The notes beneath the pieces are model-generated. The model saw only the letters and a list, made by a program, of their open reading frames with translations. It had not been told where the DNA came from and did no database searches. Positions 18,184-27,032 of a stretch of DNA of 64,000 bases are shown in pieces (position 1 is the stretch's first letter; every line of letters begins with the position of its first letter). The DNA comes from Akkermansia muciniphila (GTDB taxonomy: Bacteria; Verrucomicrobiota; Verrucomicrobiia; Verrucomicrobiales; Akkermansiaceae): assembly GCF_002884975.1 (NCBI RefSeq), contig NZ_PJKB01000001.1, forward strand, positions 310,001-374,000, written 5' to 3'. The position numbers were made by a program, and so were the translations under genes.

Positions 18184-19770
18184 TCAGGGACGGTCCAGGC
18201 CGGAATCAATCATTAAAAAAGGCTTCTGTTCACCCAGCGTACGGAACGGAACGCAGTTTTTAAAGAACCACGGGCTGACGGGAAACAGCATATCCCTGAA
18301 GACGTGATACAGGAATTCCCGGTGCATGCGCCGTTCCTCTTCCGGAGTGAGAATGCAAATGACGGAAATGGGCTGAATGGAAGTGATCAGGGGGATTCCC
18401 CACATCTGCCACAAGTTGTTTTTGATGTTGAATACCTGGTGTATTTTCCCCTGGAAGACAATCGCCACGGCCACGGTTCCCGCTGGACTTCCGTCCATGA
18501 AGGAACGCAGCTTCTTCCACGCCTGGGGCAGCAGGCTGTACATGATGGTTCCGTCCTGTTCCCGTGCCGCGTACCGGACATCCTCCGGGCCGATCAGGGA
18601 TTCCTGCCGGATGAAGGCCCAGGATGGAACAGGCTCCGGGAAATCAGGGCGGGTGTAAGGGACGGAGCGGAACCCGCTTTTCAGATGAATGGTTTTCCCC
18701 TGCCGGAGTTCCGGGAGGAACCGCTGTTCCAGCTCCGCGCTGCGGGGATGCACGGGATAAACGGCCAGCTCCTCTTTCGCTTTCCTCTGCTGCTGTTCCG
18801 TGAGCGGCGGAAGCTGGGTATTGATGGCCGTGCAGAGGTCATCCAGCCGGCGGTCATCCCCCGGTACGGAAATGAGGGTGTTGTGGGAGGGCATTCCATG
18901 GAGCACGGGCGTGGACAGGATGTCTCCGCGCAGGACCACGGCTATTCTGTCCTTGCCGGGCCGGAGGGCGGCGCAGGCCTGTTCCAGCTTCCTGTACGCA
19001 TCTTCATTCCAGACGATGTCCAGATGCCCCGGATAATCCGGATTGGGGCGTGCGGACTGGGCGTAATCCCCGGTGACGATGGGGACGTTCCCCAGAAACA
19101 GGTATTCCTTCTCCGCGTTCTTTCCTTCCTCCGTGCCGGGGCGGCTCCAAAGCCGGTAGCCCGGTACGGAGAGCGTTCCTTCCTTCACCAGCCGGTCGCT
19201 GTCCGGATGAACGGCATACAGTGCCAGGTCACGGGGAGTAAAGGAAGCAGCCTTTCCGGCGGCAGCCCTGCGGTTGAGCAGTTCAGCCAGGTTTTCAGCT
19301 TCATTTGCCTTGTCCAGTCCGGAGATGACGAAGGTATTGGAAAGAATGGCCTGCACGACGGGAGCCATGGTTACCCTTCCATGGACCAGAACCGCCAGAC
19401 GGTCACGCCCCAGTTTCATGGCGGAGGTCGTCTTTTTCATCTCCCTTCCGCCCCGTGTGTTCAGGGTGATGTTGATCTGTCCCGGTGTGCTCAGGTCGGC
19501 GTCTGCCCGTTCCACCTCCCTCTCCGTAATGACAGGTTCGTCTTTCAGAAACAGCCGTTCCCGCTGCATTTTTCCGTCGCGGGTGAGGAATTCATACACA
19601 TAAGGCGTGTACCCTTCCGGGGCCGGTTTCCCTTCCCGGGCCAGCGTCAGGCTGTCCGGATGCACTATCCTGACGGCAATGGACGGAGGGGGCTGGACCG
19701 TTTCCGCCAGGGCGGAAAGCGGGAGCCAGAAGGCGGAAAGGAGCAGCAGGCAGAGTAGTTGTCTCATCAT
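18184..19770 (-). CDS. Secreted protein with tandem SecD-P1-head-like repeats
   Basis: About 528 residues from the ATG pair at 19770/19767. The signal peptide RQLLCLLLLSAFWLPLSALA is clear. At least two, probably three, units share the pattern 'YPVHP..S..L......G......Y......G', then 'YLFLGNVPIVTGDYAQSA.....PGHLDIVWNEDAYRKLEQACA....DRIAVVLRGDILSTPVL'. This is the signature of the periplasmic P1 head of SecD (exported export-factor domain), but there are no membrane helices. Free-standing secreted proteins with this domain are known from genome annotations, without a defined function. It is upstream of and codirectional with the fumarase gene, 48 bases apart. Confidence 0.65.
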   Translation of the reverse strand: MMRQLLCLLLLSAFWLPLSALAETVQPPPSIAVRIVHPDSLTLAREGKPAPEGYTPYVYEFLTRDGKMQRERLFLKDEPVITEREVERADADLSTPGQINITLNTRGGREMKKTTSAMKLGRDRLAVLVHGRVTMAPVVQAILSNTFVISGLDKANEAENLAELLNRRAAAGKAASFTPRDLALYAVHPDSDRLVKEGTLSVPGYRLWSRPGTEEGKNAEKEYLFLGNVPIVTGDYAQSARPNPDYPGHLDIVWNEDAYRKLEQACAALRPGKDRIAVVLRGDILSTPVLHGMPSHNTLISVPGDDRRLDDLCTAINTQLPPLTEQQQRKAKEELAVYPVHPRSAELEQRFLPELRQGKTIHLKSGFRSVPYTRPDFPEPVPSWAFIRQESLIGPEDVRYAAREQDGTIMYSLLPQAWKKLRSFMDGSPAGTVAVAIVFQGKIHQVFNIKNNLWQMWGIPLITSIQPISVICILTPEEERRMHREFLYHVFRDMLFPVSPWFFKNCVPFRTLGEQKPFLMIDSGLDRP

Positions 19771-19914
19771 TAATATGATAGAACTCCCTGGACATGCCAG
19801 GCAAGAAAAAACAAACTGAGGCACAGCAACCCTTTGCGGTAATTTCCCCAACATGGCCCGCAGGCCGCGCCTTTTAAATTAAGACCGTCCGCTCATGCCC
19901 ATTCCCGGTTCAGT

Positions 19915-19934
19915 TGCCGCAAACCCTTGCGGCA
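19915..19934. repeat. REP-like palindrome TGCCGCA...GCGGCA
   Basis: The arms TGCCGCAA and TTGCGGCA flank a 4-base centre and are followed by CGCC. A degenerate relative (CAGCAACCCTTTGCGG) lies about 85 bases to the left. Similar palindromes occur at 42769, 42867, 47929, 48012 and 62039. Confidence 0.6.
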
Positions 19935-19948
19935 CGCCGGGTGCCGGA

Positions 19949-19986
19949 ATAAAAATCCCCCGGAACCGCAGGGCGCCGGGGGATTT
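19949..19986 (-). terminator. Terminator of the HTH gene
   Basis: AAATCCCCCGG pairs perfectly with CCGGGGGATTT (12-base loop). On the - strand it ends in five T, 66 bases past the HTH gene stop. Confidence 0.75.
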
Positions 19987-20052
19987 GAGTCAAGGGAACC
20001 GTCAGAGGGAGGCCCTTCCTGTTCCGGAAGGGCGTTTCATATCCCCTGCAGT

Positions 20053-20553
20053 TTACCGCCGCGGTTTGCGGCGGGGAGAAGAGGGGGCGGAGGACGAAGA
20101 ACTGGAAGGGGAAGAAGATTTGGGAGCTCCGTATTCCTCCGGAATTTCCGCGGCCATGGGCGTATCGTTCAGGATGCTGCTCTCGTCGTCGTAATAATTC
20201 TTCATCCTCTTCTGGGCATCTTTAATCAGGGTGGCCTCTGCCCATTCCTCCACCGTCATGTTGTCTCTTTTGGCGGCTTCTTCAATGAGCTTGTAATCCT
20301 CTGCGCTCAGCAGAACGGCAAAGGGTTTCCAATTGGCTCTTGCCGCCTCCTTCAGTTTTTTCTCCCCTTCCGTCTTTTCCATCATGAGCCGGATGAGAGC
20401 TTCCTTGTCCTTGGGAATGGCCACCTTGGCAAGCCAGTTGCGGAGCGTGTTGGGGGAGACGAAGCATGCCGCCGCAAATTCATTGCGCGGGATGTTCTGG
20501 GCTTTCAGCCAAGCCTTGATCTGCACCTTGAGTTCATCCTGATTCTCACTCAT
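20053..20553 (-). CDS. Helix-turn-helix DNA-binding protein with charged C-terminal tail
   Basis: 166 residues from the ATG at 20553. Residues 5-60 contain an HTH: VQIKAWLKAQNIPRNEFAAA, then CFVSPNTLRNWLAKVAIPKD, in which TLRNWL resembles a recognition helix of XRE/Mor-type regulators. A second helical block has LLSAEDYKLIEEAAKRDNMT followed by VEEWAEATLIKDAQKR, similar to ribbon-helix-helix-type antitoxin tails. The C-terminus is Ser/Pro-rich and ends in RRKPRR. A near-consensus promoter (20561-20589) places the transcript start at or next to the ATG. It is divergent from the 70-residue gene across an inverted repeat, suggesting it regulates itself and that gene. Confidence 0.7.
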   Translation of the reverse strand: MSENQDELKVQIKAWLKAQNIPRNEFAAACFVSPNTLRNWLAKVAIPKDKEALIRLMMEKTEGEKKLKEAARANWKPFAVLLSAEDYKLIEEAAKRDNMTVEEWAEATLIKDAQKRMKNYYDDESSILNDTPMAAEIPEEYGAPKSSSPSSSSSSAPSSPRRKPRR

Positions 20554-20560
20554 GTAATAA

Positions 20561-20589
20561 TTTATAACGGGAATGGTGCGATTTTTCAA
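20561..20589 (-). promoter_or_regulatory. Promoter of the HTH gene
   Basis: On the - strand, TTGAAA and TATAAA are separated by 17 bases. The -10 ends 8 bases before the ATG, so the mRNA is predicted to be leaderless or nearly so. Confidence 0.6.
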
Positions 20590-20612
20590 CCTTTTTTGTA
20601 AAAGGTAACTTT

Positions 20613-20644
20613 AATGGTATATTTTCGTTGACTGAAATACCATT
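20613..20644. promoter_or_regulatory. Inverted repeat, candidate operator
   Basis: AATGGTAT at 20613 and ATACCATT at 20637 are exact inverted copies. Within the right arm, GAAATACCATTTC (20634-20646) is itself a 5-bp palindrome. The structure covers the -35 of the rightward promoter and lies upstream of the leftward one, as expected of an operator for the divergent HTH protein. Confidence 0.4.
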
Positions 20645-20657
20645 TCAGGTGCATTAT
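20628..20657 (+). promoter_or_regulatory. Promoter of the 70-residue gene
   Basis: TTGACT and CATTAT are separated by 18 bases, about 50 bases before the ATG at 20710. Confidence 0.45.
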
Positions 20658-20709
20658 GGCAGCGTAAGAGGGCTGTTGAGGCCATTATTGCACCAAAAGA
20701 AGGATTTTT

Positions 20710-20922
20710 ATGAAGGCGGGAAATAAAAAAAAGAGTCAGAAAAAAATTCAAATCAAGGGGAAAATGCCGTTATCCGTCCATTTTTTCCGGGATGCGGAAG
20801 CCGAAGCTCTCCAGGTGGACCGTTGCCTGCTGGATAAAGCTACCCTGATTGCCTCTGCTGTCAAACGTCTCCGGGAAGATGTGGGCAACGGATCGTCCTC
20901 CGGTAAAAAACCTTCCGCATGA
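20710..20922 (+). CDS. Small basic protein of unknown function
   Basis: 70 residues, starting with a lysine-rich stretch (KAGNKKKSQKKIQIKGKMP) and followed by LSVHFFRDAEAEALQVDRCLLDKATLIASAVKRLREDV. The second part looks like a short amphipathic helical unit, comparable in size with ribbon-helix-helix proteins, but I do not recognise a family. It has its own promoter and is divergent from the HTH gene, with a shared operator-like palindrome. The pair may therefore form a small regulatory unit. Its stop overlaps (ATGA) an ATG that opens a frame running into grpB. Confidence 0.5.
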   Translation: MKAGNKKKSQKKIQIKGKMPLSVHFFRDAEAEALQVDRCLLDKATLIASAVKRLREDVGNGSSSGKKPSA

Positions 20923-21117
20923 CTCAAGAGATTTATTGGGAACTGCTGGCCTGGCTGTTCCGCTCCTTCCTGGCGGTGACCGCCTTCGCCTTTGTCGTGG
21001 CGGGATACCAGGCGCTGCGGTGCCGCCCCCGGTGCGGGAACGGGCAGGGCAGGCGGGGGAATCCGGGAAGAAGGGATGCGCTTCCCCGGCGGCTGCCGGG
21101 CAGGGGCGCCGGGGAAA

Positions 21118-21146
21118 TTGACTTCTCCCCCCGTCTCCCGTATCTT
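21118..21146 (+). promoter_or_regulatory. Promoter directly upstream of the GrpB-like gene
   Basis: TTGACT and TATCTT are exactly 17 bases apart. The predicted start point is at about 21153, which is an in-frame ATG, implying leaderless translation or a start at the later ATG (21192). Confidence 0.5.
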
Positions 21147-21152
21147 CCGGGA

Positions 21153-21749
21153 ATGTCCAGCCGTCTTCCGGATGAATCCGCTTTGCCCTCCATGAACCTT
21201 GAAGAGCTTTGGCGGCTGTTCCCTGTTATATTAAGTGATCCCAGGCCGGAATGGGCGGAAATCTACCGGAGGGAAAAGGATGCCCTGGAATCCGCCGTGC
21301 CGGGCCATTGCATCCGGCGCCTTTCCCACTTCGGCAGTACATCCGTTCCCGGCCTGGCGGCCAAACCCACCATTGACATTCTGCTGGAGGTGGGGCCGGA
21401 TTCCTTGGTTTTTGAAATTCCTTCCCTGGTGGAGAAGTGCGGTTACCGGGAGATGCACCGTGACCAGGAGCAGATGCGCCTGGTGCTGGTGAAGGGGTAT
21501 ACGGAGAAAGGCTTCCGGGGGCAGGCCTTCCACCTGCATGTGCGCCCCTGGCGGGATTGGGATGAACTCTACTTCCGGGACTACCTGGCCGCCCACCCGG
21601 AAGAGGCGCGGAAATACGCCGCGCTCAAACGCTCTTTAAAAGAGAAGTTTGAGTTCAACCGTGACGCTTATACGGAAGGGAAAACGGAGCTCATCACGGC
21701 CATGACCCGCCGGGCGCGGGAGGAAATGCCGGGCAGGTACGTTCCGTAA
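21153..21749 (+). CDS. GrpB/UPF0157 family protein (nucleotidyltransferase-like fold)
   Basis: 198 residues from 21153. The hallmark HFGSTSVPGLAAKPTIDILLEV matches the family's IGSTAVPGLxAKPxIDI nucleotidyltransferase-like motif. Further marks are GYREMHRDQEQMRLVLVKG, FHLHVRPWRDWDELYFRDYL and YAALKRSLKEKFEFNRDAYTEGK. The biochemical role of GrpB proteins is not settled; some are fused to kinases such as CoaE. The frame is open back to an ATG at 20919 that overlaps the previous stop and would add a transmembrane segment (FRSFLAVTAFAFVVAGYQAL). The promoter at 21118-21146 argues for a start at 21153 or 21192. Confidence 0.82.
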   Translation: MSSRLPDESALPSMNLEELWRLFPVILSDPRPEWAEIYRREKDALESAVPGHCIRRLSHFGSTSVPGLAAKPTIDILLEVGPDSLVFEIPSLVEKCGYREMHRDQEQMRLVLVKGYTEKGFRGQAFHLHVRPWRDWDELYFRDYLAAHPEEARKYAALKRSLKEKFEFNRDAYTEGKTELITAMTRRAREEMPGRYVP

Positions 21750-21844
21750 GGCGGTCTTTGAGCGCCGGAGCGCCCCGGGCGGGCAGGGGAGCCGGCTCCC
21801 TTTGGTTCACGGGGATAGGGGAATTTCCCGGCTGGAAATCCGTA

Positions 21845-21873
21845 TTGCCAGAAGGGGGGAATGGCGGTAACAT
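21845..21873 (+). promoter_or_regulatory. Possible hisC promoter
   Basis: TTGCCA and TAACAT are separated by 17 bases, ending 9 bases before the hisC ATG; a leader of only a few bases is predicted. Confidence 0.3.
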
Positions 21874-21882
21874 TCCGCCGCT

Positions 21883-22974
21883 ATGAGTATTGAAAGTTTC
21901 GCAAATCAGCATGTGCTGGAATTGGTGGCTTATCAGCCGGGCAAGCCGATTGAGGAGACGGCCCGGGAACTGGGCCTGGACCCTCATGATATTGTGAAAC
22001 TGGCGTCCAATGAAAATCCGCTGGGGCCGTCCCCCAAGGCGGTGGAGGCCGTTGCCCGCGCGGCTGCCGGCGTTAATATTTATCCGGACGGCGCGGCTTT
22101 CCGGCTGCGTTCCGCCATTGCGGAGTTCTGCGGCGTGGAGTTTGGCCAGACCGTGGTGGGAACGGGCAGCAGCGAGGTGATTGAACTGATGTGCCATGCC
22201 CTGCTGAACCCCCAGGCGGAGGTGGTGGCCGCCAGGCACGCCTTTTCCATGTACCCGGTCATGAGCCAGCTGTTCGGTTCCACGTACGTGGAGGTACCCA
22301 ACAAGCCGGACTGGACGCATGACCTGAACGGCTTTCTGGACGCCGTTACGGACAGGACGCGCATCATTTTCATCACGAATCCCACCAACCCCGTGGGCAC
22401 CGTCGTGACCCAGCAGGAGATTGACGAGTTCATGGACAAGGTGCCGGAACATGTGCTGGTGTGCTTTGACGAAGCGTACCGGGAGTTTTCTGACAACCCT
22501 CCGGACACGCTGAAGTTCGTGCGGGAGGGCCGCAACGTAATCGTGCTGCGCACCTTCTCCAAGGCCTACGGGCTGGCGGGGCTGCGCGTGGGCTACGGCG
22601 TGGCACCGGAACACGTCACCGTCATGCTGCATAAGGCGCGCGCGCCGTTCAACCTGCATGTGCTGGCGCAGGAGGCCGCCCTGGCCGCCCTGGCGGACGC
22701 GGAGCACGTGCGCCGCACGGTGGAAAACAACGCCGCGGGCATGCGTTTTTATGAAGAGTCCTTCAGGGAAATGGGCCTGGAATGGATTCCCAGCCAGGGC
22801 AACTTCATCCTGGTGAAGGTGGGGCAGGGCCGGAAGGTGTTCAGCGACATGCTGGCCAAGGGCGTGATCGTCCGCGCGCAGGACGGCTACGGCCTGCCGG
22901 AGTGGATCCGCATCAGCATAGGCACTCCCGCGGAAAATGCCCGCTGCATTGAAGTTTTAAGGGAAGTTCTTTAA
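21883..22974 (+). CDS. hisC: Histidinol-phosphate aminotransferase
   Basis: 363 residues, a fold-type I PLP aminotransferase. It transfers an amino group from glutamate to imidazole-acetol phosphate in histidine synthesis. The N-terminal motif is KLASNENPLGPSPKAVEAV; then IIFITNPTNPVGT and VCFDEAYREFSD. The PLP-binding Lys lies in VLRTFSKAYGLAGLRVGYG. The substrate-binding Arg region GYGLPEWIRISIGTPAEN is near the C-terminus. Other his genes are not adjacent. Related enzymes use aromatic amino acids, so a broader role cannot be excluded. A nitroreductase gene follows after 32 bases in the same direction. Confidence 0.92.
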   Translation: MSIESFANQHVLELVAYQPGKPIEETARELGLDPHDIVKLASNENPLGPSPKAVEAVARAAAGVNIYPDGAAFRLRSAIAEFCGVEFGQTVVGTGSSEVIELMCHALLNPQAEVVAARHAFSMYPVMSQLFGSTYVEVPNKPDWTHDLNGFLDAVTDRTRIIFITNPTNPVGTVVTQQEIDEFMDKVPEHVLVCFDEAYREFSDNPPDTLKFVREGRNVIVLRTFSKAYGLAGLRVGYGVAPEHVTVMLHKARAPFNLHVLAQEAALAALADAEHVRRTVENNAAGMRFYEESFREMGLEWIPSQGNFILVKVGQGRKVFSDMLAKGVIVRAQDGYGLPEWIRISIGTPAENARCIEVLREVL

Positions 22975-23006
22975 ACATTTTAAGCGTTCATCCTGTCTCA
23001 CCTGTT

Positions 23007-23651
23007 ATGATCTCCCCTGAACAATACATTGACGGTCTTGAATGGCGCTACGCCTGCAAGAAGTTTGACCCTGATGCCCGTATTGAGAAACCCACGTGGC
23101 ACGCGCTGGCGGAAAGCCTGCGCCTCAGCCCGTCTTCCCTGGGCCTCCAGCTCTGGAAATTTGTGGTGGTGACGAACAAGGAATTAAAGGCGCGCCTGCG
23201 GGAAGTCTCCTGGAACCAGTCCCAGGTGGAGGACTGCTCCCATTACGTGGTGCTGTGCGCCCGCAGGACGGCCACCCAGCGGGATGTGGACCGCTACCTG
23301 ACCCAGATTGAGTTCACGCGCCACCCGTCCGCGGAAAAGCTGGCTTCCTCCGCTGATTTCTATACTGGCTACGTAAAATCCCTGACGCCGGAAAAAATGC
23401 ACACTTGGCTGGACTGCCAGGTATACATTGCCGTGGGCTTCCTGCTCAGCGCGGCGGCCGCCCTGCGGGTGGATTCCTGCACCATCGGCGGCATGGACCG
23501 TGAAAAGTATGATGAGATCCTGGGGCTGGACGGCACGCCGTACCGCTCCGTGGTGAGCGTGGCCCTGGGCTACCGCGCGCAGGATGACGATTACGCCCGG
23601 GAGGCCAAGGTGCGCTTCCCCGCCAGTGAGGTGATTGACATCCGCGCCTGA
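23007..23651 (+). CDS. NAD(P)H-dependent nitroreductase (NfsB-like)
   Basis: 214 residues, one flavin nitroreductase domain. FMN-contact marks include WRYACKKFDPDARI and LRLSPSSLGLQLWKFVVVTN at the N-terminus, and the C-terminal SCTIGGMDREKYDEILGL with VVSVALGYRAQDDDYA. It reduces nitro or quinone compounds with NAD(P)H; the physiological substrate is unknown. It sits 32 bases after hisC and is closed by a strong terminator, so the two genes may be one transcript. Confidence 0.9.
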   Translation: MISPEQYIDGLEWRYACKKFDPDARIEKPTWHALAESLRLSPSSLGLQLWKFVVVTNKELKARLREVSWNQSQVEDCSHYVVLCARRTATQRDVDRYLTQIEFTRHPSAEKLASSADFYTGYVKSLTPEKMHTWLDCQVYIAVGFLLSAAAALRVDSCTIGGMDREKYDEILGLDGTPYRSVVSVALGYRAQDDDYAREAKVRFPASEVIDIRA

Positions 23652-23691
23652 TCCGTTTTCCCGCCGGAAGACGGGGACAGGCCAACTTTCC

Positions 23692-23724
23692 GGGAGATGC
23701 CGTGCAAGCGGCATCTCCCTTTTT
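23692..23724 (+). terminator. Terminator after the nitroreductase gene
   Basis: GGGAGATGCCG pairs perfectly with CGGCATCTCCC around a 6-base loop, followed by five T. Confidence 0.88.
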
Positions 23725-23933
23725 AATCCCCGCACGTGAAGGAGCGGCGCGGTCCCCTGCGGCAACCGTTCCCGGGCAGCGCGGCTCTTTCAAAATAGAC
23801 ATGGGGGAGCGCCTGTGTTATATGAAAGGGGCGCTCGGCCTTTTTTCCTGCTTCCGTGCAAGAAATGAAGGAAAGCCGCGTATTTCTTAGCACAAACCCC
23901 GGACTTACCTTTTCCCCGGAACAAACCAACATA

Positions 23934-26189
23934 ATGAAGAAGAACATATTCCTGATGCTTGCCGCCTTTGCGGCGTCTCCGCTGATGGGGCAGGATGCTC
24001 AGCAGATTGCGAACTCCCTTTCCATCCCTGAGGTGAAAGCGGGCGCAAGGCAGCTGCCGATGCCCAGCGCTTCCGGAGCCCAGATCAAGCTGCTGGGGGC
24101 CGATTACGAAGAGCTCATCAACAGCAAGGGGAAAATAGCTCCCGTCATTTCAGACACTCCGGTCAACGTCAGCTTCAAGGTGACCAAGGACGGCAAGGAA
24201 GCCGTCAGCAAGGATTATGAAATCATGCTCAAGGCTCCGAACGCCTCCCAGGGCAACCCGAAGCCCAGGATTATCCCGGAAATCCTGCAATGGAAGGGCG
24301 GCCAGGGTGAATACAAGCTGGGGAATACCGTTACCGTAGCGTGCCCGGAAAAGGAGCTGGCGCAAACGTTTGCGGCGGATATGGAAGACGTGCTGGGGCG
24401 CAAGGTCAAGTTTGTGGCTCCCGGCGCCAAGGCGGATATTTCCTTTTCCGTGCTCAAGGGCGGCAATCTGGGCGGGGAAGGCTACCGGCTCCAGGTGACC
24501 AGGGACGGAATCCGCATTGGCGCGGCCACCCCTACCGGCCTGTTCTGGGGTACGCGCACCCTGCTGCAGATGCTCCGCCAGACGCCCGGCAGCGTTCCCT
24601 GCGGCACGGCGGTGGACTTCCCCCGCTTCCAGCTGCGCGGCTTCATGCTGGACGTTGCGCGCACGCCGTATCCCCTCAGCTACCTGAAGGACGTGATCCG
24701 CACCATGGCCTGGTACAAGATGAACGATCTGCACCTGGTCATTAACAACAACTTCATTTTCCATGAAATGTATGTGGACAAGGGCCGTGACCCGTTCAAG
24801 GAGCTCTATGCCGCCTTCCGCCTGGAGTCCAACATGAAGGGCAAGGACGGCGTTCCCCTTACGGCCAAGGACCTTTTCTACACCAAGAAGGAGTTTGTTG
24901 AACTGGTGGATTACGCCGCGCGCCGCGGCATCAGCATCGTTCCGGAGATTGACACTCCAGGGCACGCGCTTTCCTTTACCCGCCTGCGCCCGGACCTTAT
25001 TTACAAGGGACCCATGAACCATGAAAAGCGCCGCAGCGAGATGCTGGACGCCGCCAACCCGGAAACCATCAATCTGGTGGGCAAGGTATTTGACGAGTAT
25101 TTGCTGAAAGACCCCAAGCTGGGACGCCCGGTGTTCGGCAGCAAGGTGGTGCATGTGGGCGCGGACGAGTTTTACGGGGACAAGGAAGATTACCGCCACT
25201 TTGCGGACGCCGTGCTGAAGCACGCCCTGAAGCGCGGCTATACCCCCCGCATCTGGGGCAGCCTGAGCACCAAGCCCGGCAAAACCCCCGTGGTGAGCAA
25301 GGGCGTTCAGATGAACCTCTGGAGTACGGGATGGATGAGGGCCTGGGAAGCCGTGAACCTGGGTTACGACGTCATCAATACCAATGACAGCGCCCTGTAC
25401 GTGGTGCCCTACGCCAATTATTACCGCATGGACAGGAACCACAAGGGACTTTATAACAACTGGATTCCCAACCGCGTCGGGAATGAAACCCTGCCTTCCG
25501 GCCATCCCCAGCTCATCGGCGCGACCTTTGCCGTCTGGAATGATGAAACGGACCTCAAGCATTCCGGCTATGCTCCCTATGACATTTGGGGCGTTATTTC
25601 CGGCTCCATGGACGTGCTGTCCCAGAAGATGTGGGGCAAGGCCAAGGCTCCGGATTCTTTTGAAGAGCACCGTGAACTGGTGAAGACCATCGGGGAAGCC
25701 CCCCGCACCAACCCCCTCCACAAGTGGAAGGACTCCAAGCCCTTCTCCGTGGTTCCGGGCAAACTGCCCCAGCAGCTGAACCAGCCCGCCCTGGGGCCCA
25801 ACTACCGCCTCACCATGGAGCTTGAGCTTTCCGCCGCTCCGGAAGGGAAGGAACAGGTGCTGCTTTCCGGCCCTGAAGGGGAGTTGTTCGCCGTCATGAA
25901 GGATGGCACCATGGGCTTCCGCCGTGATGATTCCCTGGAATTCTCCTTCGGAACCAAGCTGCCCGTCGGCAAGAAGGTGAAGGTTGAGATTGTGGGTGAA
26001 CCGGAGAAAACCAGCCTGCTCATTGACGGGCAGCCCGCGGGGACCATGACCCTCAAGAGCTTCCGCAACCCTAACGAAAACTTTGAACCCCGCACCAAGG
26101 GGGTGCGCTCCACCTTTGTGCTCCCGCTGAAGGAACTGGGTTCTTCCTTCCAGGGAAAGGTGTTTAACGTGAACGTGCAGCCGCAGTAA
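23934..26189 (+). CDS. Secreted beta-N-acetylhexosaminidase, GH20 (second copy)
   Basis: 751 residues from the ATG at 23934. A signal peptide, [20 protein letters not shown], is followed by a long N-terminal region with the GH20b fold ([40 protein letters not shown]). The catalytic barrel has [35 protein letters not shown] and [17 protein letters not shown] (catalytic Asp411-Glu412). The last 150 residues form a beta-sandwich-like module ([35 protein letters not shown]) that may bind glycans. It is much longer than the GH20 at 8933 and differs in its barrel motifs, so the two probably cut different linkages. The upstream extension to 23856 lacks signal-peptide character. Confidence 0.92.
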   Translation: MKKNIFLMLAAFAASPLMGQDAQQIANSLSIPEVKAGARQLPMPSASGAQIKLLGADYEELINSKGKIAPVISDTPVNVSFKVTKDGKEAVSKDYEIMLKAPNASQGNPKPRIIPEILQWKGGQGEYKLGNTVTVACPEKELAQTFAADMEDVLGRKVKFVAPGAKADISFSVLKGGNLGGEGYRLQVTRDGIRIGAATPTGLFWGTRTLLQMLRQTPGSVPCGTAVDFPRFQLRGFMLDVARTPYPLSYLKDVIRTMAWYKMNDLHLVINNNFIFHEMYVDKGRDPFKELYAAFRLESNMKGKDGVPLTAKDLFYTKKEFVELVDYAARRGISIVPEIDTPGHALSFTRLRPDLIYKGPMNHEKRRSEMLDAANPETINLVGKVFDEYLLKDPKLGRPVFGSKVVHVGADEFYGDKEDYRHFADAVLKHALKRGYTPRIWGSLSTKPGKTPVVSKGVQMNLWSTGWMRAWEAVNLGYDVINTNDSALYVVPYANYYRMDRNHKGLYNNWIPNRVGNETLPSGHPQLIGATFAVWNDETDLKHSGYAPYDIWGVISGSMDVLSQKMWGKAKAPDSFEEHRELVKTIGEAPRTNPLHKWKDSKPFSVVPGKLPQQLNQPALGPNYRLTMELELSAAPEGKEQVLLSGPEGELFAVMKDGTMGFRRDDSLEFSFGTKLPVGKKVKVEIVGEPEKTSLLIDGQPAGTMTLKSFRNPNENFEPRTKGVRSTFVLPLKELGSSFQGKVFNVNVQPQ

Positions 26190-26228
26190 CTGCCTGTTCC
26201 ATGCAGCGGCCTGCGCCGTGGCTTTTAC

Positions 26229-26260
26229 AGCGCCCCGTCATCTCCGGATGGCGGGGCGCT
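26229..26260. terminator. Bidirectional hairpin between convergent genes
   Basis: AGCGCCCCGTCATC pairs with GATGGCGGGGCGCT around TCCG (one bulge-like mismatch), followed by CTTT. It overlaps the last codons of the leftward lipoprotein gene. Confidence 0.6.
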
Positions 26261-27032
26261 CTTTGCTTCCGGAACAGGCATTGGAAGGGCCGCGGGCCGG
26301 CAGCATGCCCTTGTATCTCATGGGAAGATAGCCGTTCTTTTCCAGGCTGGGGCGGCTGAAAACGTGCTCCCCGCATTTCCAGACGGGCAGGGGGCCTGCC
26401 TCGCTTCCCAGAAACCTGCCTTTTTCCGTTCCCTCCCACTGGATGAACAGGAGCACATGGCATCCCGGCGCTATCAGGATGTCCCCCGTGCGGAGTTCCT
26501 CCCAGGGAATGGGTACGGAAAGAGCCGGAAGCTCCCGCGTGGAAAAGGGCCTGTCCAGGCGCCAGCAGCGGGAGACGAAGCCGGAGCAGTCCACCCCGGC
26601 GGCAAAGCGGCTGACGGCTGCATCCCCCGCCGCCTGTTTTTCCGCCGTTCCCATGTCTCCGGCGGCGGCAGGCGCGCCTCCGCTGGCGGCGTCCGCCTTC
26701 AAACGGGCGGCGAACTGGCGCGGAGTGTCAAAGCCGCCCCATTTGTACGGCATGCCCGTGGAACATTTGCCGGGCCGCCACCACGCGCCGGCATGGCCGC
26801 CGGGAGCATCCGCGTCCGGCGTGTCAATGCGGATGCCGTCCGGGTCCTTTCCATGGCGGATGTTCCGGGAGGAGCCCTTCCAGGCCATGGCGGTGTAAGC
26901 CCTGCTGATTTCAAGGGCTTCACGGCGGGTGACGGAGGAGGCGGGAGGCAGAATCTCCGGCACGCAGGGGGAACAGGCCGCCAGGCAGACGGAAAGGGTG
27001 AGCGGCATCAGGGCGTTGGTCATGGCCTGCAT
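26238..27032 (-). CDS. NlpC/P60-type lipoprotein (cysteine peptidase-like)
   Basis: 264 residues, or three fewer if the ATG at 27023 is used. The N-terminus LMPLTLSVCLAACSPCV contains a lipobox (LAAC). Typical NlpC/P60 elements follow: GMPYKWGGFDTPRQF, then AAGVDCSGFVSRCWRLDRPF with the catalytic Cys, and RTGDILIAPGCHVLLFIQW with the likely catalytic His. Between the first two is an insert rich in Ala and Gly. Such enzymes cleave peptidoglycan stem peptides or related amides at the envelope; substrate unknown. It is convergent with the second GH20 gene, with the shared hairpin in its 3' end. Confidence 0.75.
   Translation of the reverse strand: MQAMTNALMPLTLSVCLAACSPCVPEILPPASSVTRREALEISRAYTAMAWKGSSRNIRHGKDPDGIRIDTPDADAPGGHAGAWWRPGKCSTGMPYKWGGFDTPRQFAARLKADAASGGAPAAAGDMGTAEKQAAGDAAVSRFAAGVDCSGFVSRCWRLDRPFSTRELPALSVPIPWEELRTGDILIAPGCHVLLFIQWEGTEKGRFLGSEAGPLPVWKCGEHVFSRPSLEKNGYLPMRYKGMLPARGPSNACSGSKERPAIRR

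Noticed and set aside
16456-18216. A 586-codon + strand frame opposite fumarase
   Set aside because: The - strand encodes a complete class I fumarase with cluster cysteines.
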